Shown here: in pieces, positions 27,109 to 37,099 of the stretch
Layout of the letters: every line of letters starts with the position of its first letter
Position numbering within the stretch: the stretch's first letter is position 1
Source of the DNA: Liolophura sinensis
Taxonomy: Eukaryota; Mollusca; Polyplacophora; Chitonida; Chitonidae
DNA length: 64,000 nucleotides
Assembly: GCF_032854445.1 (NCBI RefSeq)
Contig: NC_088300.1
Coordinates: 76,003,966-76,067,965 of the forward strand
Reading direction: 5' to 3'
Position numbers and translations under genes: made by a program
Notes under the pieces: model-generated
Told to the model about the DNA's origin: nothing
The model's database searches: none
What the model saw: the letters and a program-made list of their open reading frames with translations, nothing else

Positions 27109-30100
27109 GATTAAATGTTAGCGTTGATGATTCCTTTGTGTGGGGATTTAATGCGAAGTTTCAGAGTGGAAATCTGCGGAACAAAAGCTTCCGCATTGTT
27201 TGCATACTTTGGCTGCTATCCAGCTCAATAACTTTACATTGCAAGACACGCGAACAGGGATTACTGCAAGCAGCTCCCGACAGCTTAGTGATAGTCGATA
27301 CACTTCATGGGTTATCTCGGTCGATTTCTGGTTTGACTGAAAATACATCTCACTCATTCTTGGTTCCTACCAATTCATATTGACTTATGTTAGACATCAG
27401 CCATGTGCTCAGTGGACACCAAACCGACGCCGTATAAACATATACTGCTCATTAGTGTTTTTACAGACGAGTGATTTAATATACAGTGGTTTGTCACACA
27501 AAGGCCATTAAAAATCAGTTTCGTTACATTATACGTGGGGGAAATAGGAATCCCGATGAACAATGTTTCATTTATTACACTTAAATGTGAATACGAACGA
27601 GGTATTCATTGGAAATTAAATATGTATTAACTTAATTAAGTTAAATTTTTGAGAACAAAATAGGAAAATAACACAAAAACGTGTTCTGAGTTCATCACGA
27701 GATGAAAAATGCCTCTGAATTTATAAAGAAATTCCGCGTATCCGTTTAGTGTAAATTGTAATTTGAAGTTTCTTTGACTATAGTCTTAAATGGAAAATTC
27801 AGTGTACATCACACTGGGATGTGAGGCATCTGAGATGTGTTTGATTAGGAAGTGGTATGTTAACTACTGTATGTCGGGTTGCCGTCCAGCTATGTATCTC
27901 CACCCGGTCACTATGGCTGCCATCTCTGACTTCAGGCTTTAGTCTTCCTGAGCGGAGTGTGTTCCGTGTGATAACATCTGCATTTGATAGATATACATCA
28001 GTGAATTCCTATAGGGTATGAAATGAGGCCAAACCCAAAAACACGTCGCACATCTTCTGCATAGTGACAACTTTTTTGTTCAAATCCACATGGGGCTGTC
28101 CGTGGGTGTGTGCCAGTGGGTGTGTGCCAGTGTCGTCTGTTGATCTAATTCACCTTGAAAAACGAGTAACAGTATTTCACAAATGCAGGCCTAGGTTTTG
28201 CTCGCGGCAGTTGAACTTAACTGATGTTTTTTTCACAAGTGTGTACATGTGCAGTCCTATTTCATGGTGTGTTGGCAGCTATGGAGAGCGAGATTTACTA
28301 AAAACAACTTTCATTGTAAAGTGGTCTGATGAGAGTGCAGGCCATCTAGATGGTATGTAGTATGTAGCCATCTGAACGGGTGCGTATCTGCGTGTCCTCA
28401 GGCCTCATTTGACACAAATGGACGGATGCGTACTCTGTAACCTGCTAAGTATACAAACCTTATTTCAAAACATAAATGAGTGTCTATCAAAATAGTAAGA
28501 ATTCTCGAAATACATGTATAACAAACCTAGTTTTGGAAAGTTGCTGAATCTGTGCTCTAATACTGACTGGAATGACGGAATTTGCTCCCCGTTTAGTCTT
28601 TGACTCTTTCACCGAAGCTGTTTCTTCATTGTTCTTGTTTGTCTCAACACTTTTGGTAACCATACTGTCAAAATCCCGTAAGGAGACAAATCCTTCATTG
28701 TTTTTATCAAGAGACTCAAAAACAATGTCCGCCTCATCGAGAGTCAGGTTCAAGTCCACTGAGTGGTCCATGATGCTGTTACGTGTCAAGTAACCATTCT
28801 TCTCAGGGTCACAAATTTCAAACAGATGCTGAACCTTTTCTCTATCCCAAGCGGACTCCATTTCGCCCGCGTTCTAAGCCACATACAACGATTAGTGTGG
28901 GCAGATTTGTAATTACGTGTACCCTCTGTACACTATGCAATAGTCAGAGGATACTACTGAAACTTTTTGTAACAACAGCCCATGTATCGTTTAGATATAC
29001 ATTTTATCCTGAAATTCACACCAATGTCAAGAGACCTTGGTGAATGTAATCCCATTCCGATCCACGGATCAGGTTACTGATAACTTTGATAAAGGTCCAA
29101 TTAAGCAGTTGTCAGTCAGATTTATTAAGACAGCTTCTTGGCATGAAATTCGATGACAAAAGGTAAAACTATACGCCCAAATGATTCCAACAGAATTCCG
29201 TCGCTTTGGATGTACTAGACCTCAACTAAACAATTTACCAGGAACACATTAATTGGTAATCAGTAATTAGACCGCCAGATTGTTATCCGGTTCGAACTAC
29301 AGTGTCCAAACGGCTTGTCTTGAAATGTAGATCATATTAGATTCCTCGGTGCTGTTGATGTTCTTGTGAAAGAGTTTCTTCACCCCGTTGCTGTTGTTGT
29401 TGTTGTTATCGAGTAAGGTTACTCCTATAGAACCTATCTCAGTCCGTTACCACAGCATGGGCTGTGTTATGTCCACGGTAACACTGTAACCAGCCTGAGT
29501 GGAGAACTGGCAGTATCCTTTTTAAATGGCCTTCTGGTGTAAAGGCCCTCAGTGCAAAATGTCCGACTGACATGTACATCCCAACAAACTTAAGATTAGT
29601 CCGGCGGTACAGGTAAACTGTTAATTTAAATTCTCCAGTCAACTTAAGCGCATGTTGTTCAAACACCAGAAGTCAGCATATGTGTGGAAACTGTGCAGTT
29701 AAATAGGTCGCTAGCACACGACGGTCACTTAACACTTACACCTGAGTGTCGTGCGGGAGTCCATATCTGGGTGGGAAACACATGTTATGTTCACTGACCA
29801 TTCCTCCAGGAGGGTTATCCCGCTGAGGCCCTACCAAGCTGACCATTACACGACCACTTGACAGCCAGGACTTGACCACTGAACTGACCACTGTCCTCCA
29901 ACTATGTCACACCTGTGGATTCCCTTTGTATGTCAGTGCCGTCGTCCTTAATCACAAGCCGCTCTCACCTTCGATGATGCTGCATGGGTACCTGTTGAAC
30001 CATGACTACGTGCTTTCTCCACGTGCTTCTCAAGATCTCTTCTCAAGTTCCATATGCATACACACCACATACATATCAGGGTAATGTCACATGCATCTAA

Positions 30101-30690
30101 ATGATTTCTCAGCAGAAATTCACTAGACTTGTCAGCTTTCATGGACTTAAAACTCACTGAGCCTAGTAAAGCCGGGCGAACTACTGGTGCATAAACGAAT
30201 ACTGCACATACATGTATCTAAAGCTCAAGCCTGCAAGTAGTTGTTCAACCGTCTCGCTTGTTTGCCTGGCTGAATAAAGGTGATTCGCTTCGGTAGAGGT
30301 CTATTATTAAATCAGATTTACTTGTAGGCTTTGGTAACAATTTCACTGAAGACCTGGATTTTATACATACCGATAGATTCGATCATTAAGCTATCTCGAT
30401 GTCAGATAACAATCAAACCACTGTTGTTATAGATTAAGAGGGTTGTAGTCCTAATGGTCTTTAATGCAAATTTATGCCGCTTAATAGACGTTTCTGTTAT
30501 GATTTGAACGAATCAGAAAGACTCTCCAAGTGTTTGATGGTCCGTAAATATATTACATGTAATAACGGCTACTAGTAATTTCTAGTTTATCTCCATCGAG
30601 CATAAATCAACTTGAACATTGGAAATACATGCATTTATCTAAAATCAGCCTTAAAATGGGCATATGTGACGTTAATGATATAATTAAAGC

Positions 30691-30753
<63 letters not shown>

Positions 30754-33393
30754 CAAAGAGATCTTTAACTTTAATACCTGTACCCCCTTAGGCAGTATAT
30801 TATTACCCTGTAGCTTTGTCTGAGTGGTAAATCCCAGTTTTAAGATGAAATTGGCAAAACCGATGGCATAAAACCTTGTTCAGACGAGATCTCCAGATTC
30901 TCGAAGTTAAATAGACAGAAAGTTATCATGTACATGAAATTGGTGTCAATTCAAAATTCGTTGCCACAAGATGACAACGTGCGCATGCGCGATGGCGCTG
31001 TATTAAATCAGTAGTAAGTGCAAGACGTTTATACTAAGCAATGTTGCATGTTTGTAAAAGACCTGATTTTAGACCATACTAACCGTAACGTGAATGCAGC
31101 AATAAAGGAATAACTGAATGCAGTAGTAATGGCATAAATAATATTATAATTTTAATCTGTCGTAATCGGATTTTGGGATCTCATTGGTTATAAATGGAAT
31201 ACTATCTTCTACTGGAAGTTGTCTAGAGCAAGACCGTTGAGGTCACGGGTTCAAGGTCAGCTAGCTCGGCCATTGCTTTACGTCAGGATGTCACAAAAAC
31301 TTAATTGTGAACGGCGTCGAACATCAAATAAATTAGTTAATGATGGTAAGCTTGGAAAAAATTAAAGACAGGTAGATGTAGACACGTATTTAGATACATA
31401 TATGGCTTAGCACAAAACATCTAATCGCCGTAACAGCGGTATTGTATATCTGTACAATCTGCTGTCTCCATGGACTATATTCATATGTCTTGGGGTATGG
31501 CATGTGCTTTGGGTGTTGTCTAACTTTGCACTTTATTCTTACTCGTCTAATTTATAAATGAAGGCCTGTTACCGGAAACCTCTTCAGATCCCCCGCTAGC
31601 CCACCATAAACTCTACACACCCCGTGCATGTGACGAGAGAAAATGGCATGTTTTAACACATCTCGGTTATGTAGGCTAAAAAGTACGAAGGATAAATTTT
31701 ATGTCAAAACTGGCTTTAATCCACGTAACAGAAATAAAATAGCTTGCAATCAGGTCCGTGACTAGCTCATAGTCATCACCTGTTACCTTGAGCTTGAAAT
31801 CATCACGGTCATTGATATACATATACACTAGTTGTTTTTTTTACGTAAATATTCCGCGCCATCTGTCGTCCCACACATGAGTGATTTATAAGGCAGACCC
31901 GCACAACATGACTCAGCAATACTATTTATCCTGGGAATCAAATCCTTGTCACAACAAGCGCTTTCTGATCCCAGGGTATTCTATTTGTTCATAAAATCAT
32001 CAATGTGTTCTCTCCACCACACCTAAAGACCTTACTGACTAAAAGAAATAACAGCCAAACAAAATGCCTTCAGTCTTAGAAATAAAAGATCACTTTCGAT
32101 TATTTAAAAGCCGAATTCAGCTTTTCTGTTCTTCCTTCTTTCCCAAGACAACCAAAGAATGGAATTCTTTGGAATTGCCTGTTCATATCAAAAACTCATT
32201 TACAGAATTTACATTTACAGAATAACACGAAGGCCTACTTAAATGCACAACGTTTGTAACCATTGTCACGCTGTCGCAGCATGAGAGTTTCCGTGGAACT
32301 CAAATCGATACGTCCTTGTAACAATGCATGGCCTATGTTTGAATTTGCATGAGAATCCAGCTGGGATCAAGTTACTGAATGATCCAATCATTCGTATGAA
32401 AAAAGTATTTTAATACTTCACTTGTGTTCGAGTAAATAAAGAATCAATATTATAAAACCTGAGATCTATTTTTACAATGAAATTAACTTTTGAATAGAAG
32501 GTATCATTTCACACCACTACCATGATGAAGACTGCATGGATTAGTGTTTGGCGTGTGGTAACTTGCAAGACTACAGGCAAGATGAACTCTGCTTAGCCTC
32601 AGCGTATCGATCTCATAGTGACGTCACACATTAAGCAACCGCGCAGCTGTCACAATGTTGTACTGTCACCGGCTACTGTCTAATATACAGTGACAGAAGT
32701 TTATCGTTTATACACCAGTAAGGCCAAAGGACTGGAATGCGATCCATTGTTCCCTTAAGCTTTGTGCACCTTTATATACACACTTGATGTTAAATAATGC
32801 TTCCTACTGAGCATTAGCCTTGTCAATCCGCTCAAGCAAGCAGGGACTGAGGCAAAGTCAAGGTCAGAAGAAAGACGACCATGAAGGAACTATTATATTA
32901 TGTTGTTTTCTTTGTTTGATCTTTCAGAGTTCGAGCTGCTCTTACAACATAGGCCTAAAGTTGCGGGTTTTATGTTCAATCCATTTTTTTAAGATCATTT
33001 TAAAACCCTTACTTACATGAGATGGAACTATACATGTACACTTTACAATCTCTTTAATAATTGCACAGTGTATTGCTTTTTACAAACTTAATTATCGAAT
33101 TCAGATTTATAAACTTAAATGGATTTAGATGATTGTTGCAGCTTAAAGGGCAAAGGTCAACGCTGGGTCAAGAATCCGGCAAAGTGGGTTACTATTCCGC
33201 TCTAAGGTTGTGTTTTATGTCATATAAAAAGGCAGCTGGCCAGTACATCACTCTGATAAAACCAGTAGATAAAATGTTTCTGTGGCGCAGATAAGCCTTT
33301 ATATCAGACAGTATCAGACTAACCTAGCACATAGGATCGATGTCAGCGTTAGGCCTACAAGTGAAAGTGAAATGTTCGTATAAACTATATATA

Positions 33394-33427
<34 letters not shown>

Positions 33428-34235
33428 TTCATTAAATTCAACTGTCAATCAATACATTTGCTTTTATTTATTAAAATTTATTCCTTGATCATTATAATTC
33501 TTATTTCTTCCCAATTCTTATACACCTGTTTATGAATATTCCACATGGTATTAACTGTATTCAGATTTCTGGAAAAATTCCTGGCTCATTTTAATCAGCC
33601 TACTATGAATATTCCGATATTATTTGCTGTATTTAAATTTCTTTTACAATTCAATTTTCAGAAAAGTAGCAAATTGAATTTGACGCTGTATGTTGTCTTC
33701 TGTCATCAAAATGTCTCTGTGCACATATAACTAACACTGCTGCACCGTTTAATTATTTTAAATGATAATTGCATTTAACTCATACGACTATCTTATAGTG
33801 CGACCATCCAAACCATGAGTAAGCTTCGTTTCCATTTTGTAGGTAAAACAATGATTACAAAATTCTTACAAAAACTTACCAGGAAAGTGATTTCAAGCCA
33901 TCATGGAGACTACCAACGAATTCCTCATCCGGTCCACCTCCGCCGCCATCGCCATTGTCATCTGACTTCTGACTGGCCAATCTCTGGCGACGCTTGGCAC
34001 GACTGATACTCAGCAAGGAGCTGCTAATGTCACGGAACCCCCGAGCGAACTCTTCAACGCTGATCTTACCGTCAGCATCCTTGTCCAGTTCACGGAACAC
34101 CTCCGTCAGTTCATCACTGGACAAATCCGTACATACCTTGGCCAACTCCGACTTGTCGAGGTACCCAGAGCCGTCTAGATCACACGCTTTGAACAACTGT
34201 CTCAAGTTGGTGTCCACTGACGGCCGTCGTTCCAT
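13534..34235 (-). CDS. RASEF: RASEF/Rab45-like EF-hand, coiled-coil, Rab GTPase (spliced)
   Basis: This large atypical Rab GTPase combines calcium-binding EF-hands, a self-associating coiled coil and a C-terminal Rab domain; the family is tied to membrane traffic. Coding exons, in transcription order: 33880-34235 (or alternative 28527-28861), 25881-26030, 25035-25125, 23037-23132, 22347-22543, 20901-20969, 19754-19847, 19460-19545, 19097-19185, 17949-18079, 16403-16519, 15918-16053, 15434-15515, 15069-15183, 14686-14805, 14303-14379, 13534-13627. Every junction has GT/AG and matching phase, giving about 699 aa, close to the roughly 740 aa of the vertebrate protein. Visible motifs: EF-hand loops at residues 19-30 and 51-62, coiled coil about 150-350, P-loop GDAAVGKS 511-518, WDTAGQE 558-564, NKTD 617-620, ETSAK 651-655, C-terminal GCCN. 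The exon 9/10 junction is the only ambiguous one. Confidence 0.95.
14303..14379 (-). CDS. RASEF: RASEF-like Rab domain exon: ETSAK box
   Basis: 25 codons plus two bases. [20 protein letters not shown] contains the G5 box (651-655). The acceptor is GTTGCAG|GAAT and the donor GCCAG|GTATGT. It joins the last exon through an Arg codon. Confidence 0.96.
14686..14805 (-). CDS. RASEF: RASEF-like Rab domain exon: guanine specificity (NKTD)
   Basis: 40 codons, phase 0. [14 protein letters not shown] contains the G4 box NKxD (617-620). The acceptor is AATCCAG|GATG and the donor GCTCGG|GTGGGT. Confidence 0.96.
15069..15183 (-). CDS. RASEF: RASEF-like Rab domain exon
   Basis: One base plus 38 codons. 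It encodes [20 protein letters not shown] followed by a segment ending [10 protein letters not shown], the Rab-family F4 signature region. The acceptor is TTGTTCAG|GTTT and the donor ATAGAG|GTTTGT. Confidence 0.97.
15434..15515 (-). CDS. RASEF: RASEF-like Rab domain exon: switch II
   Basis: Two bases, 26 codons and two bases. It encodes [12 protein letters not shown] and [10 protein letters not shown], the G3 box (558-564). Gln563 is the residue normally needed for GTP hydrolysis and is intact. The acceptor is TCTTTAG|GCG and the donor GAGAG|GTAAGA. Confidence 0.97.
15918..16053 (-). CDS. RASEF: RASEF-like Rab domain exon: P-loop
   Basis: 45 codons plus one base. It carries [20 protein letters not shown]: the Walker A/G1 loop (GDAAVGKS, residues 511-518) and the switch I Thr in STLG. 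The acceptor is TTGTTAG|ATTCC and the donor CTGG|GTAGGT. Confidence 0.97.
16403..16519 (-). CDS. RASEF: RASEF-like linker exon before the Rab domain
   Basis: 39 codons, phase 0 at both ends. It is Pro/Ser/Gly-rich and probably disordered. The acceptor is TTGTTCAG|GACG and the donor GATGAC|GTAAGT. A 41-bp minisatellite begins about 30 bases upstream of the exon, in the preceding intron. Confidence 0.9.
16549..17271. repeat. 41-bp minisatellite in a RASEF-like intron
   Basis: About 17 copies of a 41-bp unit (GCATGGTTGAATACCACAAA, GGAATATCACTTAAGTTTGTT). Copies differ by a few bases. The array begins about 30 bases from exon 16403-16519, close to its acceptor. Confidence 0.95.
17949..18079 (-). 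CDS. RASEF: RASEF-like linker exon with acidic and basic stretches
   Basis: Two bases plus 43 codons. The sequence begins [18 protein letters not shown], which resembles the DSGLSTLRD-type segment before the Rab domain in vertebrate RASEF, followed by a five-arginine run that could be a nuclear or membrane-contact signal. The acceptor is CGCATTCAG|AT and the donor AGTGAG|GTAAGT. Confidence 0.92.
19097..19185 (-). CDS. RASEF: RASEF-like linker exon (acceptor choice ambiguous)
   Basis: The preferred reading starts after TTCAG at 19185: one base, 29 codons ([15 protein letters not shown] and a segment rich in Asp/Ser) and one base. The donor is CTGG|GTACGA. A stronger-looking acceptor lies 10 bases upstream (CTTGGCAG|AAGAG, exon starting at 19195); it fits only the alternative frame of the previous exon. 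The downstream frame is certain because it joins the next exon as Asp. Confidence 0.8.
19460..19545 (-). CDS. RASEF: RASEF-like linker exon (frame partly ambiguous)
   Basis: 28 codons plus two bases in the preferred reading, which is polar and Ser-rich ([19 protein letters not shown]). The acceptor is CACACAG|TCAGCC and the donor GGAAG|GTAGGT. An acceptor four bases further in (GTCAG|CCGG) would give another frame that is also open, but it encodes an unlikely hydrophobic run. The preferred frame continues into the next exon only if that exon starts at 19185. Confidence 0.75.
19754..19847 (-). CDS. RASEF: RASEF-like exon, end of coiled coil
   Basis: One base plus 31 codons. It includes [19 protein letters not shown], which resembles the conserved NRKLHDSND segment of vertebrate RASEF, followed by a Ser-rich end. 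The acceptor is GTTTCAG|CGATG and the donor GGCAGT|GTAAGT (phase 0). Confidence 0.93.
20135..20208. repeat. (TA)n microsatellite
   Basis: About 37 TA dinucleotides without interruption, in a RASEF-like intron. Confidence 0.98.
20349..20630 (+). mobile_element. Full-length tRNA-derived SINE with 12-bp target-site duplication
   Basis: The body is 20361-20618. The head has a pol III A box (TGGCTCAGTTGG) and B box (GAGTTCAAGTCC). A central unit (CGTACGTGGGAAAGTCTG) follows, then the mollusc-type tail TTGAGTACGGCGTAAAACGCC and CAAATAAATAA. TAATTACATGTA occurs at 20349-20360 and again at 20619-20630, so the insertion is young and complete. It lies in a RASEF-like intron, antisense to the gene. Confidence 0.95.
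20901..20969 (-). CDS. RASEF: RASEF-like coiled-coil exon
   Basis: One base, 22 codons and two bases; it encodes [20 protein letters not shown] and a little more. The acceptor is TTTTTCAG|TGAG and the donor TTGCA|GTACGT. Phases match both neighbours. Confidence 0.92.
22347..22543 (-). CDS. RASEF: RASEF-like coiled-coil exon
   Basis: 65 codons plus two bases. The acceptor is GTCACCAG|CTGGAG and the donor CAGAT|GTAAGT. It encodes a long heptad helix including [19 protein letters not shown] and [15 protein letters not shown]. It is the longest coiled-coil exon of the gene. Confidence 0.94.
23037..23132 (-). CDS. RASEF: RASEF-like coiled-coil exon
   Basis: Exactly 32 codons, phase 0 at both ends, with acceptor TCCGCAG|ATG and donor CAGTCG|GTAAGT. 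The product is a charged amphipathic helix ([20 protein letters not shown]). Confidence 0.92.
25035..25125 (-). CDS. RASEF: RASEF-like coiled-coil exon
   Basis: One base plus 30 codons, very rich in Glu, Gln, Arg and Lys (for example [16 protein letters not shown]), as expected of a coiled coil. The acceptor is CCTCAG|AGAG and the donor AAAGAG|GTGACA. It ends in phase 0, matching the next exon. Confidence 0.92.
25881..26030 (-). CDS. RASEF: RASEF-like common exon, start of coiled coil
   Basis: This is the exon shared by both isoforms: one base, 49 codons and two bases. It encodes a segment with a [16 protein letters not shown] motif that leads into a charged heptad-rich helix ([11 protein letters not shown]). 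The acceptor is GTGAACAG|CC and the donor AAGAG|GTGCGT. It corresponds to the segment after the EF-hands in vertebrate RASEF. Confidence 0.92.
26040..28520. other. RASEF-like intron, no further exon found
   Basis: Contains a (TA)n tract and anonymous AT-rich DNA. Open frames at 27138-27383 and 27148-27357 overlap on opposite strands and lack usable splice sites. Confidence 0.5.
27037..27106. repeat. (TA)n microsatellite
   Basis: About 35 uninterrupted TA units in a RASEF-like intron. Confidence 0.98.
28527..28861 (-). CDS. RASEF: RASEF-like alternative first coding exon B: second, divergent EF-hand pair
   Basis: The exon encodes 111 codons plus two bases, starting at an ATG with A at -3 and G at +4. 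An in-frame TAG sits just upstream, inside a good acceptor (GGCTTAG|AACGCG), so a noncoding 5' exon probably splices here. The EF loops are [12 protein letters not shown] (18-29; position 12 is Ser, so calcium binding is doubtful) and [12 protein letters not shown] (52-63; Asp at position 12). The donor is ACTAG|GTTTGT, leaving AG, which joins exon 25881-26030 to make Ser. Splicing exon A into this exon would create TGA at the junction, so the two exons look mutually exclusive. The EF pattern recalls the CRACR2A/EFCAB4 relatives of RASEF; that is inference. Confidence 0.85.
30691..30750. repeat. (TA)n microsatellite
   Basis: About 30 TA units in a RASEF-like intron. Confidence 0.98.
30980..30991. 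promoter_or_regulatory. NRF1-type site upstream of RASEF-like exon B
   Basis: TGCGCATGCGCG matches the NRF1 consensus and is followed directly by ATGGCG. It lies about 2.1 kb upstream of exon B in gene orientation. It could mark a promoter and a noncoding first exon for isoform B; no other evidence was found. Confidence 0.3.
31215..31335 (+). mobile_element. Probable degraded SINE
   Basis: A B-box-like GGTCACGGGTTCAAGGTC is followed by a tail GAACGGCGTCGAACATC and AAATAAATTA. It resembles but differs from the SINE at 20361. No clear target-site duplication was seen. Confidence 0.5.
33388..33426. repeat. (TA)n(TC)n microsatellite
   Basis: A short TA run passes into a run of TC dinucleotides. 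Confidence 0.95.
33880..34235 (-). CDS. RASEF: RASEF-like alternative first coding exon A: canonical EF-hand pair
   Basis: The exon encodes 118 codons plus two bases. Two canonical EF-hand loops are visible: [12 protein letters not shown] (residues 19-30) and [12 protein letters not shown] (51-62), each with acidic residues at positions 1 and 3, Gly at 6 and Glu at 12. A Ser/Arg-rich stretch and a run of glycines follow. The start ATG has G at -3 and G at +4, and an in-frame TGA lies 12 bases upstream. The donor is CCTG|GTAAGT. The exon leaves TG, which joins the first base of exon 25881-26030 to make Cys119. A possible acceptor about 20 bases upstream of the ATG suggests a 5' UTR intron. Confidence 0.93.
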
Positions 34236-34299
34236 TACAAGACTTCAGTTCTCGCTGAAGAGTATTCTATGGTTTCTTCAACTTTCTTGGTGAGCGTTT

Positions 34300-36240
34300 A
34301 CAGAAGAGCGTAGCTTTGCAATAATTTCCTTATCTCTCGTTTAGCGGTGGTCCAAAGGGCGTCTGTTAGGTTCCACTGGATGTCAAATTCATCCTGGCAA
34401 AAGATCTGAAGAAATCAAACAAAAAGAATTTGAGACCAAATAATGTGAATATTATTCAAACACTTGTGTAGACAAGTTAAGCTTTAGTGGAAGTTTCTAC
34501 TTTTGAGGTAACAATTTAATTCTAATTCTTACTTTAAACACTAAAATAGCGCATTAAAACGAATACACTGAATTCAAAAAGTTACCAACAATCAACTCAA
34601 AATTTGTAAAAGACAAAGTGAAGATAAGAACATATATTTAATCACAAATATGGAATAACTGACTGACATATTCTTTAGTTCATTGTTTCATTGATTGGGT
34701 GGTAATTTTTTCTTCCTTTCACTCGCAAATTATTTACAGGTAACCTATTTAGCTTAACGGATAGTTTATTCTGGTGGCTGTTCTCTTTCGGTCGGCAACA
34801 TCTGGAGAAACCGATGCGCAAGCGCATAGTAATAAATGGTGTAGCTCGCCTATCTGGTTTTATAGCTTTGCTGTGAAGATATACAAATATGTCTTTGTGT
34901 CTTTGTGAATATACATAACTTTGATCATAAGCTAGCCTGACGAAAATCGTCATACTTCGCAGTTGTCAGATGTTTTAAAGAATATGTCATAATCCTTTCT
35001 TTGATTGATCTCGTTCGTAAGCATTAAGTTGTGTAGGTTAATAACAAAGAGTATCGATTCTAGTTTGAAGCTGAATAACCAACATCGCTAATCGATACGG
35101 ATTCTAAAAGCGCATTGCGCGCCTGCATATACATAGCAGCCATATCATAATTCATCTCATACAATGAAATGAACAGCAGGTATTGATTTTCTAAGAAGTT
35201 TTGCCCAGCTAGACTTAAATGCTGAAAACAAGCTTGCGGAGGTTCTGTTAACGTTTACTGACCAGTAAAGCCAGTTAGGATGTCAACATGAATACTGCAT
35301 TAATCACTCAAGGCATGTAGGAATTTACTTCGATAACAACGTAAACCAGGAGATTTGGACCAAAACCATTTGGTGATTTTAGGAATTTTTGACAAGCGTC
35401 GAATGATAATGTAAACAAACATGTCTTGAATCGGATTGTCTTGTATTCTTTTCTTTCACCCGGGTATTATGTTTACTTACTATACACCTTGTTGATAAGC
35501 AACAAATTCCCAAATGGAGTAAAGAGTAAATCTGTGCATGGTAAAATGACTTCATAAAGAAGATCTTGCCTAGGGTAGATGGTAAACTAGTTGCTTACAA
35601 TGTGAGGTCAGCATTGCTTTGTGTCATGCCCCACCACGAACTTTTTACATGTTATTTTCTGATTGTAAGTAAATATATACCTTCCTGCGTACAGAGAGGG
35701 AGCCAGCATCAGCTGGACTTAAACTGACAACGACCGCATTGGTGAGAGGCTATTGGGTCATTGCGCCAGGCTGGGTTGTAAATAAAAGCCCGTGAATAAA
35801 GATACCGGTTATATACTTTGGTCACCTTTGGGAACGAAAGGCATTGCTAAATTTGTTAACAGACGATTCTTCGTTTGGCAAATAGACAGATTTCAAAGAA
35901 CTTCTCACTGATGCCCTCTACTTAAGCCTAAAATGGAAGGACTTATCCCTGTGAGAATGTCACAAGGGTTTGCACTCAAATAGGAAACATCATATACCGT
36001 GTATCACACAGGTCGAAATTTTTTTTCTTGGGTATCTGTTTTGTACATTATTTTTTTCTCATATTCAAGGTCTCATTTAGTAGGAATCTGGAGCATATGC
36101 TCTCTTGTACAAGATAACGCACGCTTCATGAATCGAGTATTTGTGAGGGTTGAGTACTGTATACGGCCATGAAAACATCAGAGCTCGTCCATCGTTGTGC
36201 AGTGCAGAATAATGACCCAAAGTGAGCAGTGGTCGTTACG
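34300..36240. other. Upstream flank of RASEF-like gene
   Basis: No exon or clear promoter box was recognised. The 5' UTR of isoform A must begin somewhere here. Confidence 0.35.
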
Positions 36241-36259
36241 TTCAGTCTCTATTAATCAC

Positions 36260-37090
36260 AAGAAATACTTCTGGTTACATGTTTGTTTACTGAGGAACTG
36301 AGCGTTACATATTTGTTTGCTGAGTTGCTAAACGTAACACGTTTGTTTGTGGAGTTGCTGGTGAGGGGATTAGCGTGACACGTTTGTTTGGTGAGGGGCT
36401 GAGCGTTACACGTTTATTTGCTGAGAGACTGGGCGTTACATGTTTGTTTTCTGAGGTACTGAGCGTTATATGTTTGTTTGCTGATGTGCTGAGCGTTACA
36501 TGTTTGTTTCCTGAGGTGGTGACCGTTATATATTTGTGGGTACAATTGTTGAACCTTACATGTTTGTTTGCTGAGGAGCTGAGCATTACATGTTTGTTTG
36601 CTGATGGGATGTTCGTTTATTGTGCTACAGAACGCTGTACATTCTTGATGAGCTGCAGAGCCCTACACATTTGTTTGCTGAGGAGCTGAGTGCTAGAAGT
36701 TTGTTGGTTGAGTTGTTGAGCGCTACACATTTGTTAGCTGAGGAGCTGACCGCTAGAAGTTTGTTGGTTGAGTTGTCGAGCGCTACACATTTGTTTGTTG
36801 AGATGCTGAGCGCTGCACGTTTGTTTGCTGAGATGCTTAGCGCCACACGTTTGTTTGTTGAGATGGTGATCGGTACACGTTTGTTTGTTGAGATGGTGAT
36901 CGTTACACGTTTGTTTGTTGAGATGGTGATCGCTACACATTTGCTTGTTGAGATGGTGATCGATATACATTTGTTTGTTGAGACGGTGATCGCTACACGT
37001 TTGCTGAGATGGTGATCGCTACACGTTTGTTTGTTGAAATGGTGATCGCTACACATTGTATGATGAGATGCTTAGCACTACATTATTGTT
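36260..37090. repeat. 30-bp minisatellite upstream of RASEF-like gene
   Basis: About 28 diverged copies of a 30-bp unit such as GATCGCTACACGTTTGTTTG, TTGAGATGGT. The unit length is a multiple of three and has no stop in several frames, so long open frames appear on both strands; they are not genes. Confidence 0.95.
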
Positions 37091-37099
37091 TGCTGAGTT

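Larger units (their letters stand above)
28870..33870. other. Intron between the two alternative first exons
   Basis: About 5 kb with a (TA)n tract, a probable SINE fragment and an NRF1-type site. No exon with a frame bridging exons A and B was found. Confidence 0.5.

Noticed and set aside
29439-30157. Small minus-strand frames upstream of RASEF exon B
   Set aside because: No usable splice sites linking them to exon B; composition is unremarkable.
36375-37056. Repetitive protein-like frames on both strands
   Set aside because: Explained by the 30-bp array; both strands cannot plausibly be coding.
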